DNA from: an uncultured Rhodospirillales bacterium
Lineage (GTDB): Bacteria; Pseudomonadota; Alphaproteobacteria; Acetobacterales; Acetobacteraceae
Reading direction: 5' to 3'
Assembly (NCBI GenBank): GCA_903865895.1
Contig: CAIPLM010000049.1
Span: 1-48,522 of the forward strand
DNA length: 48,522 nucleotides
The position numbers and the translations under genes were made by a program. Numbering within the stretch: the first letter of the stretch is position 1; every line of letters begins with the position of its first letter. The notes beneath the pieces were generated by a model that saw nothing but the letters and a program-made list of their open reading frames with translations, did not search any database and was not told the DNA's origin. This document shows, one piece after another, positions 8,475-18,557 of the stretch.

Positions 8475-9362
8475 TTACAGGAAGGCGTTGATCTCACTGA
8501 TGAAATCCTCGGTCCGGTCATGGTGCACCCAATGGCCGGCCCGATCGAAGGCGACCACGCGGGCAGTGTTGAAATGCGCCATGCGGCCGTCCTTCTCGGG
8601 GTTGGAGGCCCAGCTCTCATTGCCGTAGACCAGCAGCGTGGGGCAGGCGATGCGGCCCCATAGCCGCTCCAAATTCTCGCCGGCCATGCCGCCATCCGGG
8701 AAGTTGGAGCGCACATAAGGGTCGAACTTCCAGCTATAGCTGCCATCCTCGTTCTGGTTGGCGCCGTGCACGGTGAGGTGCCGCGCCTGGTCAGGCCGCA
8801 GGTGCTTGTTCTCCTCGTGCATCCGCCGATAGGCATCCTCCAGCGTGGGGTAGCGGCGCGGAATGCGGGCGGCGAGGGCGCGGCGCATGTCGATCCATTC
8901 GCGCATCCGCTGGTCGTACGGAATGGCCTCCCGCTCCGCCTGCATCTTCGGCGACGGGCCAAGCCCCTCGATGGCGACGAGCTTGCGGACGTTCTCGGGG
9001 TAGAGCCCGGTGTAGCGCAGCGCGATATTGCCGCCGAGCGAGTGGGCGACGATGGTCACTGGGGCGAGTTTCTGCTGGTGGATCAGCTGCGCGAGATCGG
9101 CCACATAGGCCGCCATCGGGTAATTGCCGTCCGACGCCCATTCACTGTCGCCATGGCCGCGCAGATCGGGCGCGATGATGTGCCAATCCTTGCGCAGTGC
9201 GCTCGCCACCCAGTCCCAGTTGCGGCAATGGTCGCGGCCGCCATGCAGCAGCAGGAGCGGGGGGGCATCGCTGTTGCCCCAGTCGACATAATGCAGGCGC
9301 AAGCGCTGCGAGAAGAAGCTGTGGGAGGTCGGGCCGGGCATCGGCGGGGTCTGGTCGGTCAT
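8475..9362 (-). CDS. Alpha/beta hydrolase
   Basis: A 295-residue hydrolase of the classic alpha/beta fold. HGGRDHCRNWDW at about residues 40-51 supplies the oxyanion region, DLRGHGDS follows at 66-73, the nucleophile is Ser108 in AHSLGG, and His277 lies in RAGHWVHHD. The family includes C-C hydrolases, esterases and lactonases, and the substrate is not evident. It is divergent from the ABC importer. A perfect 10-bp palindrome (CACTGCAGTG) lies at 9376-9385, just upstream of its start. Confidence 0.87.
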   Translation of the reverse strand: MTDQTPPMPGPTSHSFFSQRLRLHYVDWGNSDAPPLLLLHGGRDHCRNWDWVASALRKDWHIIAPDLRGHGDSEWASDGNYPMAAYVADLAQLIHQQKLAPVTIVAHSLGGNIALRYTGLYPENVRKLVAIEGLGPSPKMQAEREAIPYDQRMREWIDMRRALAARIPRRYPTLEDAYRRMHEENKHLRPDQARHLTVHGANQNEDGSYSWKFDPYVRSNFPDGGMAGENLERLWGRIACPTLLVYGNESWASNPEKDGRMAHFNTARVVAFDRAGHWVHHDRTEDFISEINAFL

Positions 9363-9513
9363 ATCGGGATTTTACCACTGCAGTGCAGCGAAGGCGACCG
9401 GGCGAGCCGCAAGGCGGGGTTGCCGCCAGGGAGAGGCGGGGAGTAGTCTTGCCCGTAATGGTGCGCGCAACCGGCTGGCCGGGCGACGCAAAACCCCTCG
9501 GAGGAACACGCCC

Positions 9514-10728
9514 ATGAAACGCCGCACCCTTATCGCTGGCGCCGCCGCCCTTGGCGCCACGCCGCTCGCCGCTCCCCGCGCGCAGAAGCCGGTCACCATC
9601 CGGTGGTGGTACCATTTCGACGATCCCAAGGCGACGCCGGACGAACTGGTCGCCACCTTCGAGAAGGCCAATCCCGGCATCAAGATCCAGGCCGAAAACA
9701 TCCCCTGGGGTGGCGGCGGGGACTATGACACGCGGCTCTATACCTCGCTGATCGCCGGCAACGGGCCGGATACCGGGATGGTTAAGTTCAACAACCTCGC
9801 CCGCCTGATGGAGATGGAGGCGCTCAGCCCGCTCGACAAATGGATCGACGGCTGGGCCGCCAAGTCCGACATCTCGGCCGACATGTGGCGCCTGCACGCC
9901 GCGCCCGATGGCAAGCGCTACTACATGCCGTTGCAATACGTGGTGCTCTACCTCTACGTCCGGCTCGATCTGTTGCAGAAGGCCGGTGTGAAGCCGCCGA
10001 CCAATTTCGAGGACTTCCTGACCGCGGCCAAGGCGACCACGGGCGGCGAGCAATGGGGCTTCGGCATGCGCGGCGGCTCCGGCGGGCATGACAGCTGGAT
10101 GCCCTTCGTGTTCGGCACCGGCGCGCGGCCGGTGAAGGGCGGCTTCGTCTCGCCCCAGGCGCTGGCGCAGAACCGCTACTTCATCGACCTCTACCGCACC
10201 CACAAGGTCTGCCCCCCCTCGGCGCCGACCGACGGGTTCCTGCAAATCGTCAACAACCTGAAGGCCTCGCGCACCGCGATGGCGGTGCACCACATCACCA
10301 CCGCGAACGACATGAACGCCGCTTTCGGCGATTCGATCACCGCGATCCCCGTGCCCCGCGGGCCGGGCAATAACGGCTTCGCCACTTTCGGCGATGGTTC
10401 CAACGCCGTGTTCTCCGCCTCCAAGAACCAGGAAGCCGCATGGCGCTGGGTCTCCTGGCTCTCCGAAGCCCCCAACAACGTGCTCTACAACAAGGCCGCG
10501 GGGCAGATGACGGTGACCACCTCCGGTGCCGCCAACTGGACTCTGCATCCCCGCCGTTTCGTCGAGGCCACCACGCAGTCCCTCGCCATCGCCAACGTGC
10601 TGCCGAGCGTGCCGGCGGCCGCCGATTTCACCCGCACCGCATGGCCGCAGAATACGCAGAAGGCGCTGCTCGGGCAGATCGGGCCGGATGAGATGATGCA
10701 GAACTTCGAGAAACTGTTCTTCGGCTAG
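9514..10728 (+). CDS. ABC transporter extracellular solute-binding protein (carbohydrate type, family 1)
   Basis: A 404-residue periplasmic binding protein. The signal region MKRRTLIAGAAALGATPLAA has twin arginines and looks Tat-type. The mature part starts VTIRWWYHFDDPKATPDELV, then FEKANPGIKIQAENIPWGGG, typical of sugar-binding family 1. GGAGGA 8 bases before the ATG is a strong ribosome binding site. Its TAG overlaps the GTG of the first permease by one base. No ATPase gene accompanies the importer. The adjoining epimerase-like gene hints at a ketose or other sugar as ligand. Confidence 0.9.
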   Translation: MKRRTLIAGAAALGATPLAAPRAQKPVTIRWWYHFDDPKATPDELVATFEKANPGIKIQAENIPWGGGGDYDTRLYTSLIAGNGPDTGMVKFNNLARLMEMEALSPLDKWIDGWAAKSDISADMWRLHAAPDGKRYYMPLQYVVLYLYVRLDLLQKAGVKPPTNFEDFLTAAKATTGGEQWGFGMRGGSGGHDSWMPFVFGTGARPVKGGFVSPQALAQNRYFIDLYRTHKVCPPSAPTDGFLQIVNNLKASRTAMAVHHITTANDMNAAFGDSITAIPVPRGPGNNGFATFGDGSNAVFSASKNQEAAWRWVSWLSEAPNNVLYNKAAGQMTVTTSGAANWTLHPRRFVEATTQSLAIANVLPSVPAAADFTRTAWPQNTQKALLGQIGPDEMMQNFEKLFFG

Positions 10729-11600
10729 TGGTCTCCATTCGCCGCTGGGCAACGCCGTGGCTGTTCCTGGCCCCGGCGTTGCTGGTGACCGCGCTCATCG
10801 TGCTGCTACCGGTGGCGAACGCCCTCTGGCTTTCGCTGCATGACGTCGTGCTGTTCCGCCCGAAGGTGCGGCCCTTCATCGGGCTCGCCAACTACGTGCG
10901 CGCATTGGGCGATCCGGTGTTCTGGGAGAGCCTGCGCCATTCCATCGTCTGGGTGGTCGCGGCGGTGTCGCTGCAATTCGCGGTGGGCTTCGCCGGCGCG
11001 CTGTTGCTGAATCGAACATTCGCCTGGCGCGGCATCGCACGCGCGCTGATCGTGGTGCCCTGGGCGCTGCCCTCGGTGATCATCGGGCTGATCTGGACCT
11101 GGATGCTCGATTTCAACCTCGGCGTGTTGAACGTGTTGGGCGTGCGGCTCGGGCTGCTCTCAGCCTCGGTGCCGTGGCTGGCGCAGCTCGATACCGCGAT
11201 GGCCGGCGTGATCCTGGCGATCGTCTGGCAGGGCTTCCCCTTCTTCGCCATCACCCTGCTGGCCGGATTGCAGGCAATCCCCGACGAGCATTACGAGGCG
11301 GCCGAGATCGATGGCGCCGGGATGGTGCAGCAGTTCTGGCACATCACCGTGCCGGGGCTGGCCGAGGTGATCGTGACCTCCCTGCTGCTGCGGATGATCT
11401 GGGTGGCCAATTCGCTCGACCTCATCCTGGTGATGACCGGCGGCGGGCCCGGAACCGCGACGCAGACCCTGCCGCTGCACGCCTTCCTCACCGCCTGGTC
11501 TGGCGGCAATTACGGCCAGGGCTCGGCGCTGGCGGTGATCCTGACGCTGGTGCTGCTCGGCATTGTCGGCATCATGCTGTGGCGGCGGAGAGAGACATGA
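10728..11600 (+). CDS. Sugar ABC transporter permease (MalF/UgpA type)
   Basis: A 290-residue inner-membrane permease with about six helices. It shows the cytoplasmic EAA loop (EHYEAAEIDGAGMVQQFWHI) that docks the ATPase, and LIVVPWALPSVIIGLIWTWM typical of the MalF/UgpA group. The GTG start overlaps the stop of the binding-protein gene, and its 3' end overlaps the next permease by 4 bases (ATGA). It partners with the following MalG-like permease. Confidence 0.92.
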   Translation: MVSIRRWATPWLFLAPALLVTALIVLLPVANALWLSLHDVVLFRPKVRPFIGLANYVRALGDPVFWESLRHSIVWVVAAVSLQFAVGFAGALLLNRTFAWRGIARALIVVPWALPSVIIGLIWTWMLDFNLGVLNVLGVRLGLLSASVPWLAQLDTAMAGVILAIVWQGFPFFAITLLAGLQAIPDEHYEAAEIDGAGMVQQFWHITVPGLAEVIVTSLLLRMIWVANSLDLILVMTGGGPGTATQTLPLHAFLTAWSGGNYGQGSALAVILTLVLLGIVGIMLWRRRET

Positions 11601-12433
11601 GACAGCGCAAGGGCCGCCTGCGCCTGTTCGTCGGCACCGAAATCCCGGTCGCTGTCATGGTGGCCTTCGCGCTGCTGCCGTGGCTGTGGATGATGCTCTC
11701 CTCCATCCGCCCGGAACGCGAGCTCACCACTTCGCCCATCCTGCTGATGCCGCAGACGCTGACGCTGGTGCACCACATCACCCTGCTGAGCCGCACCAGT
11801 TTCGGCCAGAGCCTGCTGGATAGCCTGATCGTGGCCACCGGGGCGGTATCGCTCGGCCTCGCTTTGGCAGTGCCGGCGGCCTACGCCTTCTCGCGGTTCC
11901 GCTTCCGGTTTCGCAATTACCTGCGGGCGCAGTTCCTGGTCATCAACATGTTCCCGGTGGTGATGCTGATCCTGCCGCTGTTCATCCTGATGCGCCAGTA
12001 CGGGCTGCTCGATACGTACTTCGCCCTCATCATCGGCCACGGCACCTTCACTTTGCCGTTCTCGATCTGGCTGCTCACCAGCTACTTCGAGGGCATCCCG
12101 CAGGAGCTCGACCAGGCCGCGATGATCGATGGCGCCACCCGCATGCAGGCCCTGATCCGCGTGGTGCTGCCGCTGGCGATACCCGGGGTGGTGGCGGTGG
12201 GCATCTATATGTTCATCGCCTCGTGGAACGAATATCTCTTCGCGCTGATGCTGGCGGGCCGCGAGGTGCGCACGGTGACGGTGGCGCTGCAGCTGTTCAT
12301 CGGCGAAAACCAGATCCAATGGGGGCTGTTGATGGCAGGCGGCACGCTCGTCTCCCTACCCGCGACCTTCCTCTTCCTCTTCGCCCAGAAACGGCTGGTC
12401 GGCGGGCTCACCGGCGGCGCGGTCAAAGGATGA
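11597..12433 (+). CDS. Carbohydrate ABC transporter permease (MalG/UgpE type)
   Basis: A 278-residue inner-membrane permease. It begins with a short basic N-terminus, then a hydrophobic helix (PVAVMVAFALLPWLWMMLSS). The EAA loop reads GIPQELDQAAMIDGATRMQA and is followed by PLAIPGVVAVGIYMFIASWN, as in MalG-type permeases. The ATG overlaps the upstream permease stop by 4 bases, and its own stop overlaps the epimerase-like start by 4 bases. Four consecutive overlapping genes imply one translationally coupled operon. Confidence 0.92.
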   Translation: MRQRKGRLRLFVGTEIPVAVMVAFALLPWLWMMLSSIRPERELTTSPILLMPQTLTLVHHITLLSRTSFGQSLLDSLIVATGAVSLGLALAVPAAYAFSRFRFRFRNYLRAQFLVINMFPVVMLILPLFILMRQYGLLDTYFALIIGHGTFTLPFSIWLLTSYFEGIPQELDQAAMIDGATRMQALIRVVLPLAIPGVVAVGIYMFIASWNEYLFALMLAGREVRTVTVALQLFIGENQIQWGLLMAGGTLVSLPATFLFLFAQKRLVGGLTGGAVKG

Positions 12434-13323
12434 ATGCCATGTGGAAACGCCCAGCCGTCGGCGTGATCTCGATGTCCTACGCCCGCCCCTTCGGAAAGGA
12501 GCACTTCCCGCTCTTCGCCCGCATGAAACAGGCCGGCATGGATTTCGTCGAATTGCTGGTGCCCGAGGACGGCGAGATGGACCCGGCCGAAGCCGGCCGC
12601 GCCGCCGCGGATGCCGGATTGTTCGTCGCGCTCGCCGCCCGGGTGAATCTGCAACGCGACCTCGCCTCCGACGATGCGGCCGCCCATGAAGCCGGCGTCG
12701 CCTATCTCCACCGCTGCGTCGATATCGCCGTCGCCATGGGCGCCACCATCGTCGGCGGCCCGCTATACGGCACGCCGCTCGTCTTCGCGGGACGGCCGCC
12801 CCATCCCATCGCCGAAGACCAGCGCAAAGCCCGCGTCGCCCGCGTGGTCACCGGGCTGCAAACCGCGGGCACCTACGCCGCCGAACATGGGATCACGCTG
12901 GCCGTCGAACCGCTCAACCGCTTTGAGACCGATTTCTGCAACACCGCCGCGCAAGCGGTGGACCTCGTCACCATGGTCGATCGCCCCGCCGTCGGCGTGA
13001 TGCTCGACACCTTCCACATGAACATGGAAGACGACGACCTGCCGCAGGCCATCCGCAACACCGGCCGCCATCTCGTCCACTTCCAGGCCAACGAAAACCA
13101 CCGCGGCTTCCTCGGCACCGGCCATATCGACTGGCCCGCCATCTGCCGCGCGCTGGCCGACATCAGCTACTCCGGCCCCATCACCCTCGAACCCTTCCGC
13201 CGCACCGATATGCGCCTCTCGGTGCCGCTGGCCCAATGGCGGCCGCCGGCGCATGACGAGGACGCCGACCTCGCGCATTCCGCGGCATTGCTGCGAGGGT
13301 GCCTGCACGCCGTGCGGGCGTAA
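12430..13323 (+). CDS. Sugar-phosphate isomerase/epimerase family (D-tagatose/psicose 3-epimerase-like TIM barrel)
   Basis: A 297-residue TIM-barrel protein coupled to the importer. Spacing matches ketose 3-epimerases, whose metal ligands are Glu, Asp, His, Glu at steps of 33, 26 and 35. Here Glu160 (LAVEPLNRFETD), Asp193 (MLDTFHMN), position 219 and Glu254 (ITLEPF) keep exactly those steps. Position 219 is Gln (VHFQANENHRG) where the family has His. Arg225, equivalent to the substrate-binding Arg, is kept. The enzyme may bind metal differently or have other chemistry. Its job is probably to convert the imported sugar. Confidence 0.8.
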   Translation: MNAMWKRPAVGVISMSYARPFGKEHFPLFARMKQAGMDFVELLVPEDGEMDPAEAGRAAADAGLFVALAARVNLQRDLASDDAAAHEAGVAYLHRCVDIAVAMGATIVGGPLYGTPLVFAGRPPHPIAEDQRKARVARVVTGLQTAGTYAAEHGITLAVEPLNRFETDFCNTAAQAVDLVTMVDRPAVGVMLDTFHMNMEDDDLPQAIRNTGRHLVHFQANENHRGFLGTGHIDWPAICRALADISYSGPITLEPFRRTDMRLSVPLAQWRPPAHDEDADLAHSAALLRGCLHAVRA

Positions 13324-13335
13324 GCCCTCTGCCGC

Positions 13336-14472
13336 TTACAGCGTCTCGAACAGGCCCAGCATCAGCCGCGTCCGCGGAACGAGCGACGAGACGTAGAGTT
13401 GTTCGTAGTGCGTATGGCCGCCTTTGCCGTCGACGCCGAGGCCGTCGAGGGTGGGGGCGATGGCGGCGGTGAAGTTGCCGTCGCTGCCGCCGCCGGTGGC
13501 GATATCCTTGAGTTCGAAGCCGATGCCGGCGGCGATGGACTTGGCGTGTTCGAACAGGGCGGAGATTTCCGGGCCTTTTTCGTAGCCAGGGCGGTTGAGG
13601 CCGCCGGAGATTTCCAGCGTGCAGCCGGGGTCGTAGGGTTTGAGGGCGAGGAAGCGGGCGATGGCCTGCTCGGCGATTTCGGGGTTGGGCACCCGCATGT
13701 CGATTTCCGCGCGGGCTTCGTCTGCCACCACGTTGGCCCGCGAGCCGCCGCTGATGACGCCGACGTTCAGGGTGAGGCCGGTTGAGTAGTCGGTCATCGC
13801 CTCGATATCGAGGATTTGCCGGGCGAGTTCCTTGATGGCGCTGCGGCCGTCCTGGTGGCGGGCGCCGGAATGGGCGAGTTGGCCGCGCACAATGATGTCG
13901 AACCGGGCGACGCCTTTGCGGGCGGTGACGATGCGGCCGCCTTCGCGGGCGGGCTCGGTGACCAGCACGGCCACCGCGCGGCGGGCCTCGCGCTCGATGT
14001 GCTCGCGCGAGGTCGGGCTGCCGACTTCTTCCTCGGAGACGAAGAGATGGCGGATCGGCCGGTTCGTGGTGCGGCCACCGCGCACGAGGTGGCGCATGGC
14101 GGCGAGCGGTAGATAGGCGCCGCCTTTCATGTCGTAGATGCCAGGCCCGTAGGCGATATCGCCTTCGACGCGGAAGGGCAGTTTCTCATCGATGATGCCG
14201 AGGTCATGCACGGTGTCGATATGGCTCAGCACGAGAATGCCAGGCTCGTCATCGCTGCCCCAGGGGGAGGTGATCAGCACATGGTCGCCGAACCCGTCGC
14301 GGCCGGGGATGCGCTGCACCTTGGCGCCAATGGCGGCGTAATCGGCGATCACCTTGTCGGCCATGCGGTTGACCGAGGCGGCATCCGTGGTCGGGCTTTC
14401 GATTTCCACCCATTCGCGAATGCCAGCGAGGATCTCGGCGCTGTCGAGGGCGGGTTCGTTGGTCTCGGGCAT
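13336..14472 (-). CDS. M20-family metallopeptidase (carboxypeptidase G2-like)
   Basis: A 378-residue di-zinc amidohydrolase that would remove C-terminal amino acids or deacylate N-acyl amino acids. M20 residues are visible: His84 and Asp86 (SHIDTVHD), bridging Asp114 (YDMKGG), general base Glu148 with Glu149 (SEEEVGS), Glu173, and His353 or His355 (GGHTHYEQ). The dimerisation domain holds GQLAHSGARHQDGRSA. AGGAG precedes the ATG at 14472; an upstream in-frame extension to 14523 lacks a ribosome binding site. There is no signal peptide. It is divergent from the 2-aminobenzoate ligase, so a role in trimming an anthranilate amide is conceivable but unproven. Confidence 0.87.
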   Translation of the reverse strand: MPETNEPALDSAEILAGIREWVEIESPTTDAASVNRMADKVIADYAAIGAKVQRIPGRDGFGDHVLITSPWGSDDEPGILVLSHIDTVHDLGIIDEKLPFRVEGDIAYGPGIYDMKGGAYLPLAAMRHLVRGGRTTNRPIRHLFVSEEEVGSPTSREHIEREARRAVAVLVTEPAREGGRIVTARKGVARFDIIVRGQLAHSGARHQDGRSAIKELARQILDIEAMTDYSTGLTLNVGVISGGSRANVVADEARAEIDMRVPNPEIAEQAIARFLALKPYDPGCTLEISGGLNRPGYEKGPEISALFEHAKSIAAGIGFELKDIATGGGSDGNFTAAIAPTLDGLGVDGKGGHTHYEQLYVSSLVPRTRLMLGLFETL

Positions 14473-14531
14473 CTTGCTCTCCTGTTCGCCGCGAATCCTA
14501 GGCGGCGGGAGCGGCCGCGCCAACCCCGCGG

Positions 14532-14566
14532 TTGACCGGGCGGGCGATGAAACTTTAAGGTTGAAA
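14532..14566 (+). promoter_or_regulatory. Promoter of the ligase gene with candidate MarR operator CTTTAAGGTTGAAA
   Basis: TTGACC (14532-14537) is followed after 16 bases by TTTAAG (14554-14559), a plausible -35/-10 pair. Overlapping the -10 is CTTTAAGGTTGAAA (14553-14566), which recurs with one change at 18558-18571 in the divergent gap of the same gene island. A MarR regulator encoded in the island is the obvious candidate to bind both. Confidence 0.5.
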
Positions 14567-14588
14567 TATCATCGTCGGGGGAACTGCA

Positions 14589-16205
14589 ATGGCCGAGCGC
14601 GAGGACGTCGTGCGCAACGGAATGCCACCGCGATCGGCATGGCCGGAGATGATCTTCACTTTGCCGGAGTTGCAGTATCCCGCGCGGCTGAACGCGGTGG
14701 GCGAGTTGCTCGATCGCTGGTTGCCGGCGGGGCATGGCGATGCGCCTTGCGTGATTTTCGCTGGCGGCGAGTGGAGCTACGCCGAATTCGCCGACCGCAT
14801 CAACCGCATCTGCAATGTGCTGGTCACCAGGTTCGCGGTGCAACATGGCGAGCCAGTGCTGATCCGCGCGCCGAACGGGCCGATGGCTGCGGCCTGCATT
14901 CTCGCGGTGATGAAGATCGGCGCCGTCGCGGTGCCGACCATGCCGATGCTGCGCACGCGGGAACTCGTCTACCCCCTCAACAAGGCCCGTGTGCGGCTGG
15001 CCCTCTGCGATGCACGGCTGCTTGCCGATCTTGAGGCGGCTCGCACTGAAGCGCCGGATCTCGCGGAGATCGTCGCTTTCAACATCGATGCGCCGGGCAG
15101 CCTTGAGGCGCTGATGGCCGAGGCGCCCGATACGTTCCAGGCCGCCGATACCGCGGCCGAGGACGTCGCGATGATCGCCTTCACCTCCGGCACCACCGGT
15201 GAGCCCAAGGGCACCATGCACGTCCATCGCGACATGCTGGCGACCTGCGACAGCTATGGGCGGCACGTGCTGAAGCCCGATGCGTCTGACCGCTTCATCG
15301 GCTCTCCACCCTTGGCTTTCACCTTCGGCTTCGGCGGCCACATCCTGTTTCCCCTGCGCGTTGGCGCATCGACGATCTTGCTGGAGCGGGCCGGGCCGGA
15401 TGACCTGATCGACGCCATTCCGCGCTATCGCCCCAGCATCGTCTTCACCGCGCCGACGGCCTATCGCGCCATGCTGGCCAAGCGCGGCGATGCCGATTTC
15501 TCCAGCCTGCGCAAATGCGTCTCCGCCGGCGAGCATCTGCCGAAGGCGACCTTCGAGGCGTGGCAAGCGGCAACGGGGATCGCGATGATGGATGGCATCG
15601 GCTCTACCGAGATGCTGCACATCTTCATCGGTTCGCCGCCCGAGGAGGCGCGACCCGGCTCCACCGGCCGGGTGGTTCCCGGTTACGCGGCCCGCATCAT
15701 CGATGCCGAGGGCAACCCCGTGCCGGATGGCACTCCGGGTCGCCTCGCGGTGCGGGGCCCCACCGGCTGCCGCTACATGGCCGACGCGCGGCAAGCGGTC
15801 TACGTGCAGAACGGCTGGAACCTCACCGGCGATAGTTTCATGCGGGATGCGGAAGGGTATTTCTGGTACCAGGCCCGCAACGACGACATGATCGTCTCCT
15901 CCGGCTACAATATCGCCGGCCCTGAGGTGGAGACGGTGCTGTTGCAACATCCCGCGGTCGCCGAATGCGCGGTCGTCGGATTGCCCGATGCGGCGCGCGG
16001 CATGCTGGTCACCGCCGTCGTCGTGCTCGCCCCCGGCTACACCGGCGATGCCGACATGACGGAGGCGCTGCAGGCCCACGTCAAGCAAAGCATCGCCCCC
16101 TATAAATACCCGCGCGCCATCGTCTATCGCGACGCTTTGCCGAAAACCCCCACCGGCAAGCTGCAGCGCTTCCTGCTGCGCAAGGAACTTAGCGCACCGG
16201 CCTGA
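14589..16205 (+). CDS. 2-aminobenzoate (anthranilate)-CoA ligase, AMP-forming
   Basis: A 538-residue acyl-CoA synthetase. The ATP-binding loop [16 protein letters not shown] starts near residue 198, followed by [20 protein letters not shown], characteristic of 2-aminobenzoate-CoA ligases. The C-terminal [10 protein letters not shown] carries the catalytic Lys524. It would activate anthranilate (or a close ortho-substituted benzoate such as salicylate) to its CoA thioester, the substrate of the convergent monooxygenase/reductase. Their 3' ends overlap by 17 bases. It follows the candidate MarR operator by 22 bases. The ligase assignment is firm; exact substrate rests on motif recognition and the neighbour. 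Confidence 0.88.
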   Translation: MAEREDVVRNGMPPRSAWPEMIFTLPELQYPARLNAVGELLDRWLPAGHGDAPCVIFAGGEWSYAEFADRINRICNVLVTRFAVQHGEPVLIRAPNGPMAAACILAVMKIGAVAVPTMPMLRTRELVYPLNKARVRLALCDARLLADLEAARTEAPDLAEIVAFNIDAPGSLEALMAEAPDTFQAADTAAEDVAMIAFTSGTTGEPKGTMHVHRDMLATCDSYGRHVLKPDASDRFIGSPPLAFTFGFGGHILFPLRVGASTILLERAGPDDLIDAIPRYRPSIVFTAPTAYRAMLAKRGDADFSSLRKCVSAGEHLPKATFEAWQAATGIAMMDGIGSTEMLHIFIGSPPEEARPGSTGRVVPGYAARIIDAEGNPVPDGTPGRLAVRGPTGCRYMADARQAVYVQNGWNLTGDSFMRDAEGYFWYQARNDDMIVSSGYNIAGPEVETVLLQHPAVAECAVVGLPDAARGMLVTAVVVLAPGYTGDADMTEALQAHVKQSIAPYKYPRAIVYRDALPKTPTGKLQRFLLRKELSAPA

Positions 16206-18525
16206 CCACTTTCGGATTATGCGTCTTCGGCCGCGTCTTCAGCTTCATCTCCTCGATCTCCGCCACCTCCTGCTGCGCGGTGCGGAATAGCTGGGAACGG
16301 CCGGGCTCATACTGCGCCGGCGCCTGATGCCCGCGCACCCCGTACTGGGCGGCGGCCTTCAGGGTGAAATAGGGATCGGCCAGATGCGGCCGCCCGAGCG
16401 CCACGATATCGGCGCGCCCCGCGGCGAGGATGGTGTTCACCTGGTCAGCACTGGTGATGTTGCCGACGCACATGGTGGCGATCCCCGCCTCGTTGCGGAT
16501 CTGGTCGCTATAGGGCGTCTGGAACATCCGCCCATAAACCGGCGCTGATTCCGGCGTGGTCTGTCCGGTCGAGACATCCACCAAGTCGCACCCCAACTCG
16601 GCGAAGGCACGCGCGATCTCGACCGACTCCGCATCGGTGATCCCGCCCTCCTGCCAGTCGGTCGCGGAAATCCGCACCGACATCGGCTTGGCCTCCGGCC
16701 ATTCCGCCCGCATGGCGCGGAACACCGCCATCGGGAAGCGCAGCCGGTTCTCCAGGCTGCCGCCGAAGCGATCGCTGCGGCGATTGGTCAGCGGCGAGAG
16801 GAAGCTCGCCAGCAGGTAACCGTGGGCGGCGTGCATCTCCAGCATGTCGAACCCGATGCGCGCGGCACGCTGTGTGGCGGCGACGAAATCGGTGGTGATG
16901 CGGGCCATGTCGGCTTCCGTCACCTCATGGGGTACCTGGCTTTCGGGGTAGTAGGGGATCGGCGAGGCCGCCATCACCGGCCAGGCGCCCTCGGCGAGTG
17001 GACGGTCCATCCCCTCCCACATCAGCTTGGTCGCCCCCTTGCGCCCGGCATGGCCGAGCTGGAGCACGATCTTGGTGCGGCTGGAGCCATGGACGAAATC
17101 GACCACCCTTTGCCACGCCGCCTCATGCGCGTCATTCCACAGTCCGGCGCAGCCAGGGGTGATGCGGGCGTCAGGAGAAACGCAGGTCATCTCGGTGAAC
17201 ATCAGCCCGGCGCCGCCGATGGCGCGTGAGCCGTAATGCACGAAATGCCAGTCGCCGATCAGCCCGTCCGCCGCCGAATACATGCACATCGGTGACACCG
17301 CGGCGCGGTTCTCCACCACCATGCCGCGCAGCGCGAAGGGCTGGAACATCGGCGGCACCGGCTTATTCAGATTGGCCGGCAGGTTCCGCGCCGCCACCGT
17401 CTCGGCGAACATGCGGTCCACCTCGTCGACGAAGCCGGGGGCGCGGCGGTTGAGGTTGTCGTAGGTGATGGATTTCGAGCGCGTCATCAGCCCGAAGGCG
17501 AATTGGCGGGGGTCCATCTCCCAGAACCGCTCGACATGTTCGAACCACACCAGCGAAACCTCGGCGGCGTGCTGGATGCGCTCCACGTCGTCCTTGCGGG
17601 TGGCGTCGAAATGGGCGAGCGCGGCGGGCACGCTGTCGGTGGCGCGGAAGGATTCGAACAGCGCGATGGCATCCTCCATCGCCAGCTTGGTGCCCGAGCC
17701 GATCGAGAAATGCGCGGTGGATTTGGCATCCCCCAGCAGCACCACGTTGTCCATCGTCGCGCGCTTGTTGCGCACCGCGGGGAAGCGCCGCCACATCGAA
17801 CGGTTGGTGATGAGCGAGTGGCCGGCGAGGTCCTCGGCGAAAACGCCCTCGAGGAAACGCGCCGATTCCTCCTCGCTCAGCGCCCCGAGCCCGCTCTTCT
17901 CGAAGCAATCGGCGGAGGTTTCCAGGATCCAGGTCGAGCGGCCCGGCTCATACTGGTAGGCGTGGGCGATGAACACGCCATGCTCGGTTTCGCGGAAGGA
18001 GAAGGTGAAGGCGTCGAGCGGGCGGGTCGAGCCCATCCAGGTGAAGCGGTTGGGCCGCAGGTCGATCGAGGTGCCGAAATGCGCGCGGTTGCCCTCGCGC
18101 ACGAAGGAGTTGATGCCGTCGCAGGCGACGATGAGGTCGGCGTCCTCGAATTCGTCGAGGCTCTTGATGTCGGACTGGAAATGCAGCTGCACGCCGAGCG
18201 CGGCGGCGCGATCCTGCAGCAACATCAGCAGTGTGCGGCGCGAGCAGCCGCAGAACCCGTTGCCGCCGATGCGGTGGGTGGTGCCTTTGAAGCGGATCTC
18301 GATATCGTCCCAATAGGCGAAATTCTCGGTGATTTTGCGGTAGCTCTCGCGGTCGTATTTCTCGAACGTGTCGAGCGTCGCGTCCGAGAACACCACGCCG
18401 AAGCCGAACGTGTCGTCCGGGCGATTGCGCTCCCACACCTCGATGTCGCAGTCCGGGCGCGCGTTCTTCATCAGGATCGCGAAATATAGCCCGGCCGGGC
18501 CGCCGCCGAGAATCTTGATCCGCAT
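16189..18525 (-). CDS. 2-aminobenzoyl-CoA monooxygenase/reductase (bifunctional, also called salicylyl-CoA 5-hydroxylase/oxidoreductase)
   Basis: A 778-residue two-domain flavoprotein. Residues 1-385 are a class A flavin monooxygenase with GGGPAG at 7-12 and [20 protein letters not shown] at 261-280. Residues 390-778 are an old-yellow-enzyme reductase, with [20 protein letters not shown] at about 564-583 and RFGGSLENR after it. This fusion is the architecture of Azoarcus evansii 2-aminobenzoyl-CoA monooxygenase/reductase, which hydroxylates and then hydrogenates the ring to 2-amino-5-oxocyclohex-1-ene-carboxyl-CoA. The start at 18525 has AGGAG upstream; the frame stays open to 19893 but that part lies opposite the SDR. 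On its promoter strand TTGCGG and TAAAGA are 17 bases apart across the candidate operator. Confidence 0.9.
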   Translation of the reverse strand: MRIKILGGGPAGLYFAILMKNARPDCDIEVWERNRPDDTFGFGVVFSDATLDTFEKYDRESYRKITENFAYWDDIEIRFKGTTHRIGGNGFCGCSRRTLLMLLQDRAAALGVQLHFQSDIKSLDEFEDADLIVACDGINSFVREGNRAHFGTSIDLRPNRFTWMGSTRPLDAFTFSFRETEHGVFIAHAYQYEPGRSTWILETSADCFEKSGLGALSEEESARFLEGVFAEDLAGHSLITNRSMWRRFPAVRNKRATMDNVVLLGDAKSTAHFSIGSGTKLAMEDAIALFESFRATDSVPAALAHFDATRKDDVERIQHAAEVSLVWFEHVERFWEMDPRQFAFGLMTRSKSITYDNLNRRAPGFVDEVDRMFAETVAARNLPANLNKPVPPMFQPFALRGMVVENRAAVSPMCMYSAADGLIGDWHFVHYGSRAIGGAGLMFTEMTCVSPDARITPGCAGLWNDAHEAAWQRVVDFVHGSSRTKIVLQLGHAGRKGATKLMWEGMDRPLAEGAWPVMAASPIPYYPESQVPHEVTEADMARITTDFVAATQRAARIGFDMLEMHAAHGYLLASFLSPLTNRRSDRFGGSLENRLRFPMAVFRAMRAEWPEAKPMSVRISATDWQEGGITDAESVEIARAFAELGCDLVDVSTGQTTPESAPVYGRMFQTPYSDQIRNEAGIATMCVGNITSADQVNTILAAGRADIVALGRPHLADPYFTLKAAAQYGVRGHQAPAQYEPGRSQLFRTAQQEVAEIEEMKLKTRPKTHNPKVVRPVR

Positions 18526-18557
18526 GCGCGCCGCTCCTGTGGACATCGACGCTGATT

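Noticed and set aside
9376-9385. Perfect palindrome CACTGCAGTG upstream of the alpha/beta hydrolase gene as an operator
   Set aside because: Only 10 bp, single copy and no regulator gene adjacent, so chance is a sufficient explanation.
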